This document shows, piece by piece, positions 1-8,726 of a stretch of 64,000 bases of DNA. Below the pieces are notes generated by a model. The model ran no database searches. It was not told the DNA's origin and was given only the letters and a program-made list of their open reading frames with translations. Location of the stretch: positions 62,001 through 126,000 of the forward strand of contig OZ244838.1 in the NCBI GenBank assembly GCA_965220695.1, given 5' to 3'. The stretch comes from UBA9620 sp965220695 (GTDB lineage: Bacteria; Acidobacteriota; Vicinamibacteria; Vicinamibacterales; UBA8438). Position numbers and translations under genes: made by a program. Numbering within the stretch: position 1 is the stretch's first letter; every line of letters begins with the position of its first letter.

Positions 1-1
1 G

Positions 2-1063
2 CTCGACAAGGTGGCGATCGTGCGCTCGCTGACGTCGCCCTTCGGCGTGCACAACTTCGCGATCCAGTACGTGATGACCGGGCATCGGCCCACGCCGGCG
101 CTCGAGTATCCGACCTTCGGCGCCACGCTCGCGCATGTGCGCGGGGCGCGCGGAGTCCTGCCGCCCAACGTGGCGATTCCCGATCTGGTCTCGCGGGACC
201 GGGCGTCGATCGGCAGCGGGTTTCTGCCGGGCGCGACCAGCCCGTTCGAAATCGGCAGCGACCCCGGAAAACCCGATTTCAAGGTCCGCGACCTGGACTT
301 CTACCAGGGGCTCGATCTGCCGCGGCTGGACCGCCGGCGCGAGTTCGTCAACGCGCTCGACGCCTTCAGCCGCGCAAAGGACGCGGCCGGGTCGACCGGC
401 GACCCGGACCTCGAGCGCGCCTACAACCTGATTGCCTCACCGGACGCCAAGGCCGCGTTCGACCTCTCCGAGGAACCGCCCGCGGTGCGCGAGCGCTACA
501 GTGTCGACCCCCGCGCCCATATCGACGACAGCAACAACATCGGCCAGCAGTGTCTGCTGGCGCGCCGGCTGGTCGAGCGCGGGGTGCCGTTCGTGACGGT
601 GAACAACACCGGTTGGGACAATCACACCAACCTGATGCTGTACAAGGATCGGCATCCGGGCACGCCCGATACCCACGCCCACATCCCGGCGCTGGATCAG
701 GCGTTCAGTGCGCTGGTCGGGGATCTCTCGGACCGCGGTCTGCTCGACGAGACGCTGGTGGTCGTGATGGGGGAGTTCGGCCGCACCCCGAAGATCAACA
801 GCAACGGCGGGCGCGACCACTGGCCGAACTGCTTCAGCGCCGCGCTGGTCGGCGGCGGGGTGCAGGGGGGGCAGGTCATCGGCAGCAGCGACGCGCTCGG
901 CGAGTTTCCGACCGACCGGCCCGTGACGCCTTCGGACCTCGCGGCGACCATCTACACGCTGCTCGGCATCGACCCGGCCCTCGAGCTGCACACGAAAGAC
1001 GGCCGCCCGATCCGCGTGACCCCGCACGACGCAACCGTCATTCCCGAGCTGCTTGGGGCCTGA
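2..1063 (+). CDS. DUF1501 domain protein, C-terminal part (5' end outside window)
   Basis: The reading frame is already open at the window edge, so the protein is N-terminally incomplete; 354 residues are visible. The sequence matches the DUF1501 (sulfatase-like fold) family: a segment on multiple-item deletion (VERGVPFVTVNNTGWDNH), then DETLVVVMGEFGRTPKIN and GRDHWPNCFSAALVGGG, the family's conserved blocks. DUF1501 proteins are usually secreted, often with a Tat signal, and are common in Planctomycetes and Acidobacteria; their substrate is not known. Here the gene is followed after 3 bp by a WD40 protein, the usual partner in such clusters, so the two are probably co-transcribed. Confidence 0.85.
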   Translation, partial: LDKVAIVRSLTSPFGVHNFAIQYVMTGHRPTPALEYPTFGATLAHVRGARGVLPPNVAIPDLVSRDRASIGSGFLPGATSPFEIGSDPGKPDFKVRDLDFYQGLDLPRLDRRREFVNALDAFSRAKDAAGSTGDPDLERAYNLIASPDAKAAFDLSEEPPAVRERYSVDPRAHIDDSNNIGQQCLLARRLVERGVPFVTVNNTGWDNHTNLMLYKDRHPGTPDTHAHIPALDQAFSALVGDLSDRGLLDETLVVVMGEFGRTPKINSNGGRDHWPNCFSAALVGGGVQGGQVIGSSDALGEFPTDRPVTPSDLAATIYTLLGIDPALELHTKDGRPIRVTPHDATVIPELLGA

Positions 1064-1066
1064 CCG

Positions 1067-2020
1067 GTGACCCGGGTCGCCGCTGTCCTGACGCTCGTCT
1101 GTCTGGCCGCTCCGGCGGGCGGGCAGTCCACCGACAGCCAGGCCGCCCGGCCCCCGCTCACGTCGCTCGCATTTGCGCCCGACGGCCGATCGGTCGTGGC
1201 GACGTCGCAGGCCGGGCTGCACCTTTACGACTGGCCCGCGCTCACGGCGCACCCGGTGGTCGCCGCGGCGGCGCGCAACCTGCAGGGCCTGGCGTTCTCG
1301 CCGGGCGGCGACCGCCTGGCGGTGGCCGGTGGAGATCCGGCCGAACGCGGCATCGTAGAACTGTTCTCATGGCCCGCTGGTGCGTCGGTCGGCACCGTCT
1401 CCGAGCAGCGCGACTCGGTCATGGCGGTCGTCTGGCTCGACCAGACCTCGGTGCTGTCGGCCAGCCTGGATCGCAGCATCCTGCTCTGGAATCTTTCGTC
1501 CGGTACGGCGATCCGGACGCTCGGTGCTCATTCGCGCGGGGTCGCCGCCCTGGGCCTGCTCGACGACGGCAGGACGCTCGTCAGCGGCGGCGTCGACCTG
1601 TCACTGCGCGTCTGGAACCTGGAGACCGGTGCGGTGGTTCGCAGTCTCGACCAGCACACCGGCGCGATACATGCCATCGCGGTGCGTCCCGGCGGCGGCG
1701 GCCTGCCGATGGTCGCGTCCGCCGCCGAGGATCGCAGCATCAGGTTCTGGCAGCCGACCATCGGCCGCATGGTGCGCTACGCACGGCTCGAGTCGGTGCC
1801 GCTCGACATTGCCTGGTGGCCTGACGGGTCGCGCGTCGTGGCCGCCTGCGCCGACGGCCGCGTCCGGATCATCGATCCCGTATCGGTCGAGGTGACAGAG
1901 GACCTGCCGGCCCTCGACGGCTGGGCCTACGCGCTGGCGGTGCACCCCACGGACGGCAGCGTCGTCGTGGGCGGCGCCGGCGGTCAGATTCGGCGGGTCG
2001 TTCCCACGCCGGAACGATGA
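1067..2020 (+). CDS. Secreted WD40 repeat protein
   Basis: 317 residues with a GTG start 3 bp after the previous stop. Residues 1-20 form a signal peptide (hydrophobic stretch VAAVLTLVCLAAPAGG). The rest consists of WD40-type blades, seen as repeated units such as DRSILLWNLSSGTAIRTL, DLSLRVWNLETGAVVRSL and DRSIRFWQPT, which fold into a beta-propeller. Such propellers are scaffolds or binding modules rather than enzymes. Location next to a DUF1501 gene suggests a shared periplasmic or surface role; nothing in the sequence gives the ligand. Confidence 0.8.
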   Translation: MTRVAAVLTLVCLAAPAGGQSTDSQAARPPLTSLAFAPDGRSVVATSQAGLHLYDWPALTAHPVVAAAARNLQGLAFSPGGDRLAVAGGDPAERGIVELFSWPAGASVGTVSEQRDSVMAVVWLDQTSVLSASLDRSILLWNLSSGTAIRTLGAHSRGVAALGLLDDGRTLVSGGVDLSLRVWNLETGAVVRSLDQHTGAIHAIAVRPGGGGLPMVASAAEDRSIRFWQPTIGRMVRYARLESVPLDIAWWPDGSRVVAACADGRVRIIDPVSVEVTEDLPALDGWAYALAVHPTDGSVVVGGAGGQIRRVVPTPER

Positions 2021-2113
2021 GTGCCTCCGCGCCGCGGGTGGCCAGCCGGGCAATCCCGTAGCGCTCTTCCGCCGGTTCCGGTAGAGTGGTCCACGCGCCA
2101 CCGGGAGGGAGCC

Positions 2114-4507
2114 ATGACCTGCACGCCACCGCTTCGCCGCCTACTCGCCGCCGCGCTCGTCATCGTCTGCGCCGCGCTGCTCCAGACGGCCGTGGGGGCC
2201 CAGACCCGCACGGGCGCCTCCGCGCTGCTCGGCGTGCCCGCGCTGCCGCCGCCGGACGGGCCCGTCGTCCTCTACACGGCCGAGCAGCCGCGGATCCGCG
2301 TGGTGCCGATCGTGAGCGGGCTCGACCATCCGTGGGGCATGGCGTTCCGCCGCAACGGCGACATCCTGGTGACCGAGCGCGACCGGGGCGCGTTGCGCGT
2401 CATCAGGAACGGCCAACTCCTCGACCGCGACATCGCGGGGGCGCCGGAGGTGTTCACCGGCGTGCGTCTCGCGGGTCTGATGGACGTGGTCGTGCATCCC
2501 GAGGACGACACCCTCGTATACCTGACCTACTCGAAGCCGGAGGAACGCGACGGGCGGCGCGGCGCGACGGTCGCGCTGGCACGCGGCCGACTCGACGCCG
2601 GCGCCGGGGCGCTGACCGAGGTCCGCGACATCTTCGTGGCCGACGGCTGGGGCGGCGGCATCGCCGCCGCGCGGCTGCTCTGGGGACCGGACGACAAGCT
2701 GTACATGAGCGTGGGCGGCGCGTTCCAGTTCGCCGAGACAGGGCAGTACGCGCAGGACCCGACCACGCACTTCGGCAAGCTGCTGCGGCTGAACGACGAC
2801 GGCACGGCGCCTGACGACAACCCGTTCGCCGGCGACCCCGGCTACCTGTCCGAGATCTACTCGCTGGGGCACCGCAACCAGATCGGGCTCGCCTTCCATC
2901 CGGAGACCGGCGAGCTCTGGGCGACCGAGAACGGTCCGCAGGGCGGCGACGAGGCGAACATCATCCGGCCGGGAGCGAACTACGGTTGGCCGATCGCCTC
3001 GTACAGCCGCCAGTACTCCGGGCTCCCGGTGACCGACACGCCCTGGCTGCCGGAGTTCAGCGGGCCGCATGTCATCTGGTGGCCGTCGATCGCCCCCTCC
3101 GGCCTGACGTTCTACGACGGCGAGCAGTTCCCCGCCTGGCGCGGCAACCTGTTCGTCGGGTCGATGATGGTCGGCCGCATGCAGCACACCGGACATCTCG
3201 AGCGGATCGTCTTCAACCGGCGCGGCCAGGAGGTGCGGCGCGAGTGGCTGCTCACCGAATTGAAGCAGCGCGTGCGCGACGTGCAGCAGGGCCCGGACGG
3301 TTACCTGTACGTGCTGACAGAGGAAGACAACGGCGTGCTGCTGCGTATCGAGCCGGCCCGCGCCATCACCGGGGCGCCCGGCAGCATCGTGCCGGCCGTG
3401 CGGCTCCGCGCCGCGCGGGTGCCGCCGCTGCCCGAGTCGGACTGGACCGCCGAGCAGCGCGCGGTCGTGGAACGGTATGCGGCCGACGGCCACGCCGACA
3501 ACGTGCTGCGCACGCTGGCCCGGGTGCCGGCGCTGGCCGACCGGGTGCTGCCGTTCATGCACTACGTCGCCAGCGAGTCGACCTTGTCGCCGCGCCATCG
3601 CGCCATCCTGATTCTGCGCACGGCATGGCTGACGCAGAACGCCAGCATCTGGGCGACGCACGCCGGCCGGGCGGCCGGGTCCGGGCTGACCGCCGACGAG
3701 GTGCTGCGCATCGCGCAGGGCCCGGGCGATGCCTGGGACGAGTTCGAAGCGATCCTCGTGGGGCTCGCGGACGAGATGTTCCGGAACTCCTCGATCACCG
3801 ACCGGACCTGGGCCGCTCTCGCGGAACGATACGACACGCACAACCTGATCGACGCCGTCATGACCGTCGGCGACACGACCGCCGCCGCCATCCTGTTCAA
3901 CTCGCTCGGGATCCAGCCGGATGCCGGCGCGACCGCCCGCATCCCGACCAACGACGTCGGCTATCGCGTCGTCGTGCCCGACCCGGAACCACCGCTCGCG
4001 GCCCCCCGCGTCGAGCCGGTCGAGGGCAACGGGCTGCGGGTGTCGCGGACCTTCCGCCGCCATCCGGCGATGGTCGCGGCGCGCGGCCAGAATCCGGGCT
4101 ATGTGCTCAACCCCGAGCGGTCGCGGCTGACGCCGCACGACCGCGAACTGCTCATCCTGCGCACCGGCTGGAACGCGGGGTCGGTCTACGAATGGGCGAA
4201 GCACGTCGGCAGCGTCGGCCGCGCGCGCGAGCGCGGCCTCGACCCGCTCTGGATTGCCCAGGGGCGCGACCAGACGGGCTGGAACGCCAACGAGCTGGCG
4301 CTCATCGACGCCGCCAACGAGATGTTCCGCGACACGATGATCGCCGACGACACGTGGGCGGACCTCGCCACGCGCTACGACATGCACCAACTGATGAGCA
4401 TCGCGCTGGCGGCGGCGCGCTACCGGATGGTCTCGATGGCGCTCAACGCGTTCGGCGTGCAGCCGCAACCGGACGACGAGCGCTTCCCGGTGCTGGAGGG
4501 CTACTGA
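2114..4507 (+). CDS. PQQ-type sugar dehydrogenase fused to two carboxymuconolactone-decarboxylase-like domains
   Basis: Start chosen at the ATG preceded by GGGAGGGA; the frame extends further upstream but without support. The protein is 797 residues. A signal peptide (about 1-28, LLAAALVIVCAALLQTAVGA) is followed by a glucose/sorbosone dehydrogenase propeller (about 55-415), recognised from GLDHPWGMAFRRNGDILVTE, YSLGHRNQIGLAFHP and ATENGPQGGDEANI, the Asp/His/Arg-rich PQQ region of soluble aldose dehydrogenases. Two tandem CMD/AhpD-like helical domains follow (about 470-610 and 660-790), each with an LRTxWLTQxxxxWAxH or LRTGWNxxSxYEWAKH block; neither has the CxxC redox pair. The fusion is unusual and suggests a periplasmic oxidase whose product is handled by the CMD domains. 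Function of the C-terminal half is inferred only. Confidence 0.8.
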   Translation: MTCTPPLRRLLAAALVIVCAALLQTAVGAQTRTGASALLGVPALPPPDGPVVLYTAEQPRIRVVPIVSGLDHPWGMAFRRNGDILVTERDRGALRVIRNGQLLDRDIAGAPEVFTGVRLAGLMDVVVHPEDDTLVYLTYSKPEERDGRRGATVALARGRLDAGAGALTEVRDIFVADGWGGGIAAARLLWGPDDKLYMSVGGAFQFAETGQYAQDPTTHFGKLLRLNDDGTAPDDNPFAGDPGYLSEIYSLGHRNQIGLAFHPETGELWATENGPQGGDEANIIRPGANYGWPIASYSRQYSGLPVTDTPWLPEFSGPHVIWWPSIAPSGLTFYDGEQFPAWRGNLFVGSMMVGRMQHTGHLERIVFNRRGQEVRREWLLTELKQRVRDVQQGPDGYLYVLTEEDNGVLLRIEPARAITGAPGSIVPAVRLRAARVPPLPESDWTAEQRAVVERYAADGHADNVLRTLARVPALADRVLPFMHYVASESTLSPRHRAILILRTAWLTQNASIWATHAGRAAGSGLTADEVLRIAQGPGDAWDEFEAILVGLADEMFRNSSITDRTWAALAERYDTHNLIDAVMTVGDTTAAAILFNSLGIQPDAGATARIPTNDVGYRVVVPDPEPPLAAPRVEPVEGNGLRVSRTFRRHPAMVAARGQNPGYVLNPERSRLTPHDRELLILRTGWNAGSVYEWAKHVGSVGRARERGLDPLWIAQGRDQTGWNANELALIDAANEMFRDTMIADDTWADLATRYDMHQLMSIALAAARYRMVSMALNAFGVQPQPDDERFPVLEGY

Positions 4508-4597
4508 GCGTCAGGGAGGGCTCGGAACTACCGCCGCGCATCGTGATGCCGCCGCTTCGGCCATGAGCGATAGTCGGTCCGCGCGCGCCCGCGCCGG

Positions 4598-4975
4598 TCA
4601 CACGGCCCAGTGATCCGCTACGCGCCGGGCCTCTCCCGCGCCGGGCCAGGGCGGCATGGTCACGATGATGAAGCAGAGGTCGCCCTCGCCGGTGTTGCGG
4701 AATTGAAAGTGGGTGCCGCGCTCGATGCTCACGGCCACGCCCGATTCCACGTCGACCACCGCTTCGGCGCCGTCATGCCTGCGCCAGATCTGACCGGTTC
4801 CCTGGACGCAGTACCACACCTCCTCGACCGTCGCGTGGGCGACCGCCATCGAGGTCGCACCGGGCGGCAGCGTGCAGTGCACCAGACTGCCGCCCTCGAC
4901 GGCGACAAGCTCCCGGATCTGCGAGCCGTCGGGCGCCGGAACCGTGTCACCGCGAGACAGCCTCATGGTCTGCAT
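4598..4975 (-). CDS. Cupin domain protein
   Basis: About 125 residues forming one double-stranded beta-helix (cupin). Visible cupin features are the TVEEVWYCVQGTGQIW segment (motif 1 region, with Glu ligands but poor in His) and GTHFQFRNTGEGDLCFIIV (motif 2). GGGAGG lies just before three consecutive ATG codons; the third gives the best spacing and is used here. Small cupins of this type bind a metal and a small acid or sugar derivative, or act as sensors; no substrate can be assigned. It is transcribed away from the upstream dehydrogenase gene and is probably monocistronic. Confidence 0.75.
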   Translation of the reverse strand: MQTMRLSRGDTVPAPDGSQIRELVAVEGGSLVHCTLPPGATSMAVAHATVEEVWYCVQGTGQIWRRHDGAEAVVDVESGVAVSIERGTHFQFRNTGEGDLCFIIVTMPPWPGAGEARRVADHWAV

Positions 4976-5306
4976 CATCATCCTCCCTTCGCTACAGGAT
5001 TGGCCGGGCGCCGCGGCGCTGGTGCTGGCGGCGGTTGCGTCGCTGCCTCGTTTTTACCGGCCCGCCGTGCGGCCAAGGTAAATCTCCGCGAGGCGCTGCA
5101 GGAGGAATAGCGGCTCCCCGCGTTCCCGGCCGCCGCCTCGGAACTTTCCCTGCTACCGCAGCCGGCGTGACGGTCATACAGACTGTCAAGAACACAGTCA
5201 CGAATAATGATTGTATCTCTACAAGTCTTTTTTTTAGAATATCTTAAATAGTCATAAACAGTGTCATAATTGAAGTCAAACAGAGCGTTTCTTGGAGAAC
5301 GGCGTC
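4976..5306. other. Intergenic region upstream of the Fic gene, with an abrupt AT-rich stretch
   Basis: No gene is supported here. The first 180 bases have the GC-rich composition of the surroundings; from about 5160 to 5290 the sequence becomes strongly AT-rich, including a run of eight T, just before fic. The stretch carries a 6-bp inverted repeat listed separately and two TGTCAT/AGTCAT-like words. It probably holds the fic promoter and marks an acquired segment. Confidence 0.5.
5181..5199. promoter_or_regulatory. Inverted repeat upstream of fic
   Basis: GACTGT-7 bp-ACAGTC is a perfect 6-bp dyad in the AT-rich region 108 bp before the fic start codon. It could be an operator. No regulator gene is adjacent, so the factor is unknown. 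Confidence 0.3.
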
Positions 5307-6488
5307 ATGGACTGGCAGCGATTCCAATTCGATTATCGCCTCCAATCGGAGGCCCTCTTCTCCTGTCTGATCCAGATTGAGGCCTACAAGGAGGCGGCCC
5401 TCAATCTGATCCTTCCACCGGACTGGAGGGAAAAGCTGGACCGGTTGAATCGCGTGCGGGCCGTTCACGGAACGACGGCCCTCGAAGGCAATCCGTTGTC
5501 CGAAGCCGAGGTGCGCCGGCAGATGGATCTGCTGGCGACGGATTCGGCGCAGCCTCCGAACGTGTCCAGGGAGCAGCGGCAGGTGCGAAACGCCGGCGTG
5601 GCCCAGGACTGGACCAGGCGGCGATTCACGCCCACGGCCCCTCCACTTCGGCATGCAGACATCCTGCATCTGCACCAGCTGATCACGGAAGGGTCTGACG
5701 AGCATGACAACGTCCCCGGGCGTCTGCGGACCCGTCCTGTCGTCGTGGGAACGGAGGCGTTGGGCGGCGTTCATCGAGGCGCCCCTCCGCAGGATCTGCC
5801 GCGGCTCATGGAGGAGTTCGATGGATTCATGAACTCCCGGAGGTTGATGGGTGAGCATCCGGTCGTGCGCGCGCTGCTGGCTCACTTCTTTCTCGTCACC
5901 ATCCATCCCTTCGGCGACGGAAACGGAAGAGTGTCGAGGCTGGTCGAAGCCGGCATCCTCTTCCAGGGGGGATACAACGTCTTTGGATTCTACGGCCTTT
6001 CAAATTATTTCTATCGGCACGGAGACAAGTACAAGAGCCTGCTTCAACAGAGCCGGCAGACCCAGCCGTTCGACCTGCAGGTGTTCGTGGCGTTCGGGCT
6101 CACGGGCTTCGCAGCCGAGCTTAAGGGCATCAACAACTTCATCAAGACGAAGCTGAACCGCGTCGTCTACCGAGCCGCCCTGGTGCGGGCGTTCAACCAA
6201 CGGATGGGCCGCCGCCGCCGCGTGATCAATCAGCGCGAATACAGCCTCCTTGAGTTTCTCCTGCAGGAAACGGAACCGGACGATCCGTTCGCTGAAGAGC
6301 CGTCAAGAAAACTGAAGTACTCGAACTTGCGCGGTGCGTCATACGTTACGGGTGTCTACAGGAACGTTACGGCCCGCACGTTCTATCGGGAGCTGATCCG
6401 CTTGGCCGAAATGGGTTTCATCACGTTCTCGAGCCAGGGAAGAGAATCGATCATCGAACTCGACTTCGGGGCGATCGGCAAGTACTAG
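5307..6488 (+). CDS. Fic family protein (AMPylator-type, with inhibitory helix)
   Basis: 393 residues; ATG start with GGAG ten bases upstream (an in-frame TTG at 5292 is less likely). The catalytic Fic motif HPFGDGNGR lies at about residues 200-208, with the essential His200. An N-terminal T-TAL-EG motif (about 56-61) fits the (S/T)xxxE(G/N) inhibitory helix of class II Fic proteins, whose Glu blocks ATP gamma-phosphate binding. The C-terminal 100 residues look like a winged-helix domain (ASYVTGVYRNVTARTFYREL), as in many free-standing Fic/DUF4172-type proteins. These enzymes transfer AMP to Tyr/Thr/Ser of target proteins. No antitoxin or partner is adjacent. Codon use is less GC-biased than its neighbours, consistent with transfer. 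Confidence 0.9.
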   Translation: MDWQRFQFDYRLQSEALFSCLIQIEAYKEAALNLILPPDWREKLDRLNRVRAVHGTTALEGNPLSEAEVRRQMDLLATDSAQPPNVSREQRQVRNAGVAQDWTRRRFTPTAPPLRHADILHLHQLITEGSDEHDNVPGRLRTRPVVVGTEALGGVHRGAPPQDLPRLMEEFDGFMNSRRLMGEHPVVRALLAHFFLVTIHPFGDGNGRVSRLVEAGILFQGGYNVFGFYGLSNYFYRHGDKYKSLLQQSRQTQPFDLQVFVAFGLTGFAAELKGINNFIKTKLNRVVYRAALVRAFNQRMGRRRRVINQREYSLLEFLLQETEPDDPFAEEPSRKLKYSNLRGASYVTGVYRNVTARTFYRELIRLAEMGFITFSSQGRESIIELDFGAIGKY

Positions 6489-6639
6489 CGAGGCTCCGCA
6501 GCAGAACGCCCTTGGTGCGCCTGCTCCTGCCGCCGACTCTCTCTCGCGCCCAGCCTGCCGACGCCATCGAAGACACAGTCGTCGACTCGGCGGGCGCGGG
6601 GTAAGATGGCTCCCATCGGGAGAAGAGGAGACCAGCCCC

Positions 6640-8646
6640 ATGCGAGTCATTGCCGGAATGCGTCCGCCGCGCGGACGATCGTGGCGTGCTGTCAGGGTAA
6701 CCGTGGCACCGGTCGTGGTCGTGCTGCTGTCGGCGCCGGGTCCGGCGCCGGCGGCGCAGGAATCGGAGCGGCGCGCCGCCGCCGACTGGCCGACCTACAA
6801 CCGCGACCTGGCGGGCACGCGCCATTCGCCCCTCGACCAGATCGACACGCGGACCGTCGGCACGCTGCGCGAAGCGTGGTCGTACCAGTTCCATCCCGAG
6901 GACGGGTTCATCGAGGGGCCGAGCCCGGCCGAGCTCTTTCAGCAGGTCACGCCCATCGTGGTGGACGGCGTCATGTACCTGGCGGCGGGGAACCGGGTCG
7001 TGGCCCTGCAGCCCGAGACCGGGGAGGAGATCTGGCGGCACGAGCTGACCGAGGGGCTGGCGTCGTTTCGCGGCGTCGCCTACGGGCGGGGCACCGACAC
7101 GCACGAGCCCCGTATCTACTACACCAGTCTGTGGAAGGTGATCGCACTGAAGGCCGGCACGGGTGAACGCGATCCCACGTTCGGAAATCAGGGCGAGGTC
7201 GAGCTGCGCATCCCCTACGCCGGCGTGCCGGTGGTCTACGAGGACATCCTGCTGCTGGGGTCCAACGCCTTCGGCCCCGGACAGCAGCACATCGCGCCCC
7301 ATCTCAACCAGCCCCGGGGCGGGGGAGAGCCGGCGTATCCCTATCCGCGTGCGCTGGACGCCGCGACGGGCGCGTTGCGCTGGGAGTTTCCGACCATTCC
7401 CCAGGAAACGGACTTCGGCAATCACACCTGGGGCGGCGACAGTTGGCGGGGGCGCATCGGGAACAACGTGTGGGCGTTCACGCTGACCGTCGACGAGGAC
7501 CGCGGCCTCGTCTACATGCCGGTCAGCGGGCCGGGGTCGAACTTCTACGGGGGCGACCGGCCTGGCGACAACCTGTTCGGAAACTCGACCATCGCCATCG
7601 ACATCCGGACGGGCGACCTGGCGTGGTATTTCCAGAACATCCACCACGAGCTGTGGGACTACAACCTGCCGCCGGCGCCGGGGCTGTTCGAGATCGAGCG
7701 CGACGGCGAGCGGATTCCCGCGCTCGCGCAGGTGGGCAAGTCGGCGTTCATGTTCATTCTGAATCGCGAGACGGGCGAGCCGGTGCACGGGGTCGAAGAG
7801 CGGCCGGTGCCCGCGGGCGACGTGCCGGGCGAACAGTATTCGCCCACCCAGCCGATTCCGGTCAAGCCGCCGCCGGTGGCGCGCGTCAGCATCGGCCGCG
7901 ACGACATCGTGACCGCGGACGACACCACGGCCGCGCACGCGGCCGCCTGCCGCGAGCTGTGGGACACCGTCGGGTACTACAACGAGGGGCCGTATACACC
8001 CTTGCGGCTCCAGCAGGAGGGCACCGCGCCATCGCTCGTGTTTCCCGGCATGAGCGGCGGCGTGAACTGGGGCGGGACCGCCTACGATCCGGACCTCGGC
8101 TACATCTTCGTGAACTCGAAGGATCAGCCGATCAGCGGCTGGATGGCCGAGAACCCGCTGTATGGTCCCGAGACGCTGGACACGCAGGTGCCCTACGTGC
8201 GCGCGACGGCGCAACCGTTCGAGGCGCCGATCTTCGACGACGCCGGCGAGCGGCTCGGGTCGCTGCCGTGCTTCAAGCCGCCCTGGGCGCGGCTGTTCGC
8301 GGTCAATGCCGGCACCGGAGAGATTGCCTGGGAAGTGCCGCTCGGGATCAACGAGCTGCTGCCCGAGGGCCGGCAGCGTGTCGGCACCCCCAGTGTGGGC
8401 GGCCCCATCGCCACCGCCGGCGGGCTCGTGTTCATCGGCGCCACCACCGACCGGCGGTTTCGCGCGTTCGACTCCCGCACGGGCGAGGAGCTGTGGTCAC
8501 CCGCGTTCGACTACAACGTTACCGCGGTGCCCATCACGTACGAGGGGCGCGACGGCCGGCAGTACCTCGCGCTCAACGTCTCGGCGCCCGCCGCCGGCCA
8601 GCCCCGCGGAAACGAGCGCCTGGTCGTGTTCGCCCTGCCTGAGTGA
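6640..8646 (+). CDS. PQQ-dependent dehydrogenase (membrane/periplasmic quinoprotein)
   Basis: 668 residues. An N-terminal hydrophobic segment (VTVAPVVVVLLSAPGPAPAA) looks like a signal peptide. The rest is an eight-bladed PQQ propeller with repeated GxxxWxxP-type W-motifs: DWPTYNRDLAGTRHSPL, ALDAATGALRWEF, NIHHELWDYNLPPAPGLFEI and INRETGEPVHGVEERPVP. It resembles the large-domain type of glucose/alcohol quinoproteins without a fused cytochrome c domain. Electrons would pass to an external cytochrome or quinone. AGAAGAGGAGA precedes the ATG. It lies four bases before and overlaps the extended frame of the pyruvate kinase gene, but that gene has its own start. Confidence 0.88.
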   Translation: MRVIAGMRPPRGRSWRAVRVTVAPVVVVLLSAPGPAPAAQESERRAAADWPTYNRDLAGTRHSPLDQIDTRTVGTLREAWSYQFHPEDGFIEGPSPAELFQQVTPIVVDGVMYLAAGNRVVALQPETGEEIWRHELTEGLASFRGVAYGRGTDTHEPRIYYTSLWKVIALKAGTGERDPTFGNQGEVELRIPYAGVPVVYEDILLLGSNAFGPGQQHIAPHLNQPRGGGEPAYPYPRALDAATGALRWEFPTIPQETDFGNHTWGGDSWRGRIGNNVWAFTLTVDEDRGLVYMPVSGPGSNFYGGDRPGDNLFGNSTIAIDIRTGDLAWYFQNIHHELWDYNLPPAPGLFEIERDGERIPALAQVGKSAFMFILNRETGEPVHGVEERPVPAGDVPGEQYSPTQPIPVKPPPVARVSIGRDDIVTADDTTAAHAAACRELWDTVGYYNEGPYTPLRLQQEGTAPSLVFPGMSGGVNWGGTAYDPDLGYIFVNSKDQPISGWMAENPLYGPETLDTQVPYVRATAQPFEAPIFDDAGERLGSLPCFKPPWARLFAVNAGTGEIAWEVPLGINELLPEGRQRVGTPSVGGPIATAGGLVFIGATTDRRFRAFDSRTGEELWSPAFDYNVTAVPITYEGRDGRQYLALNVSAPAAGQPRGNERLVVFALPE

Positions 8647-8726
8647 CCGCCGACGGCCGCCGCAGAACCAAGCGCCGAGGCCGCCACCGGCACTGGGTCG
8701 TCGCGACACGGAAGGACAGATTGTCC

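Noticed and set aside
2141..4468. A 775-codon open frame on the minus strand opposite the sugar dehydrogenase gene
   Set aside because: It is Arg/His/Gly/Ala-rich with no domain, and is a mirror frame of a well-supported plus-strand gene in GC-rich DNA. The same applies to long minus frames at 6451-8214 and 19607-22438 and plus frames at 23724-26180 and 61884-63398.
8643..8726. Upstream GTG start for pyruvate kinase
   Set aside because: It would add a basic 28-residue stretch without homology; the ATG at 8727 has a good ribosome site and begins at the family's normal position.
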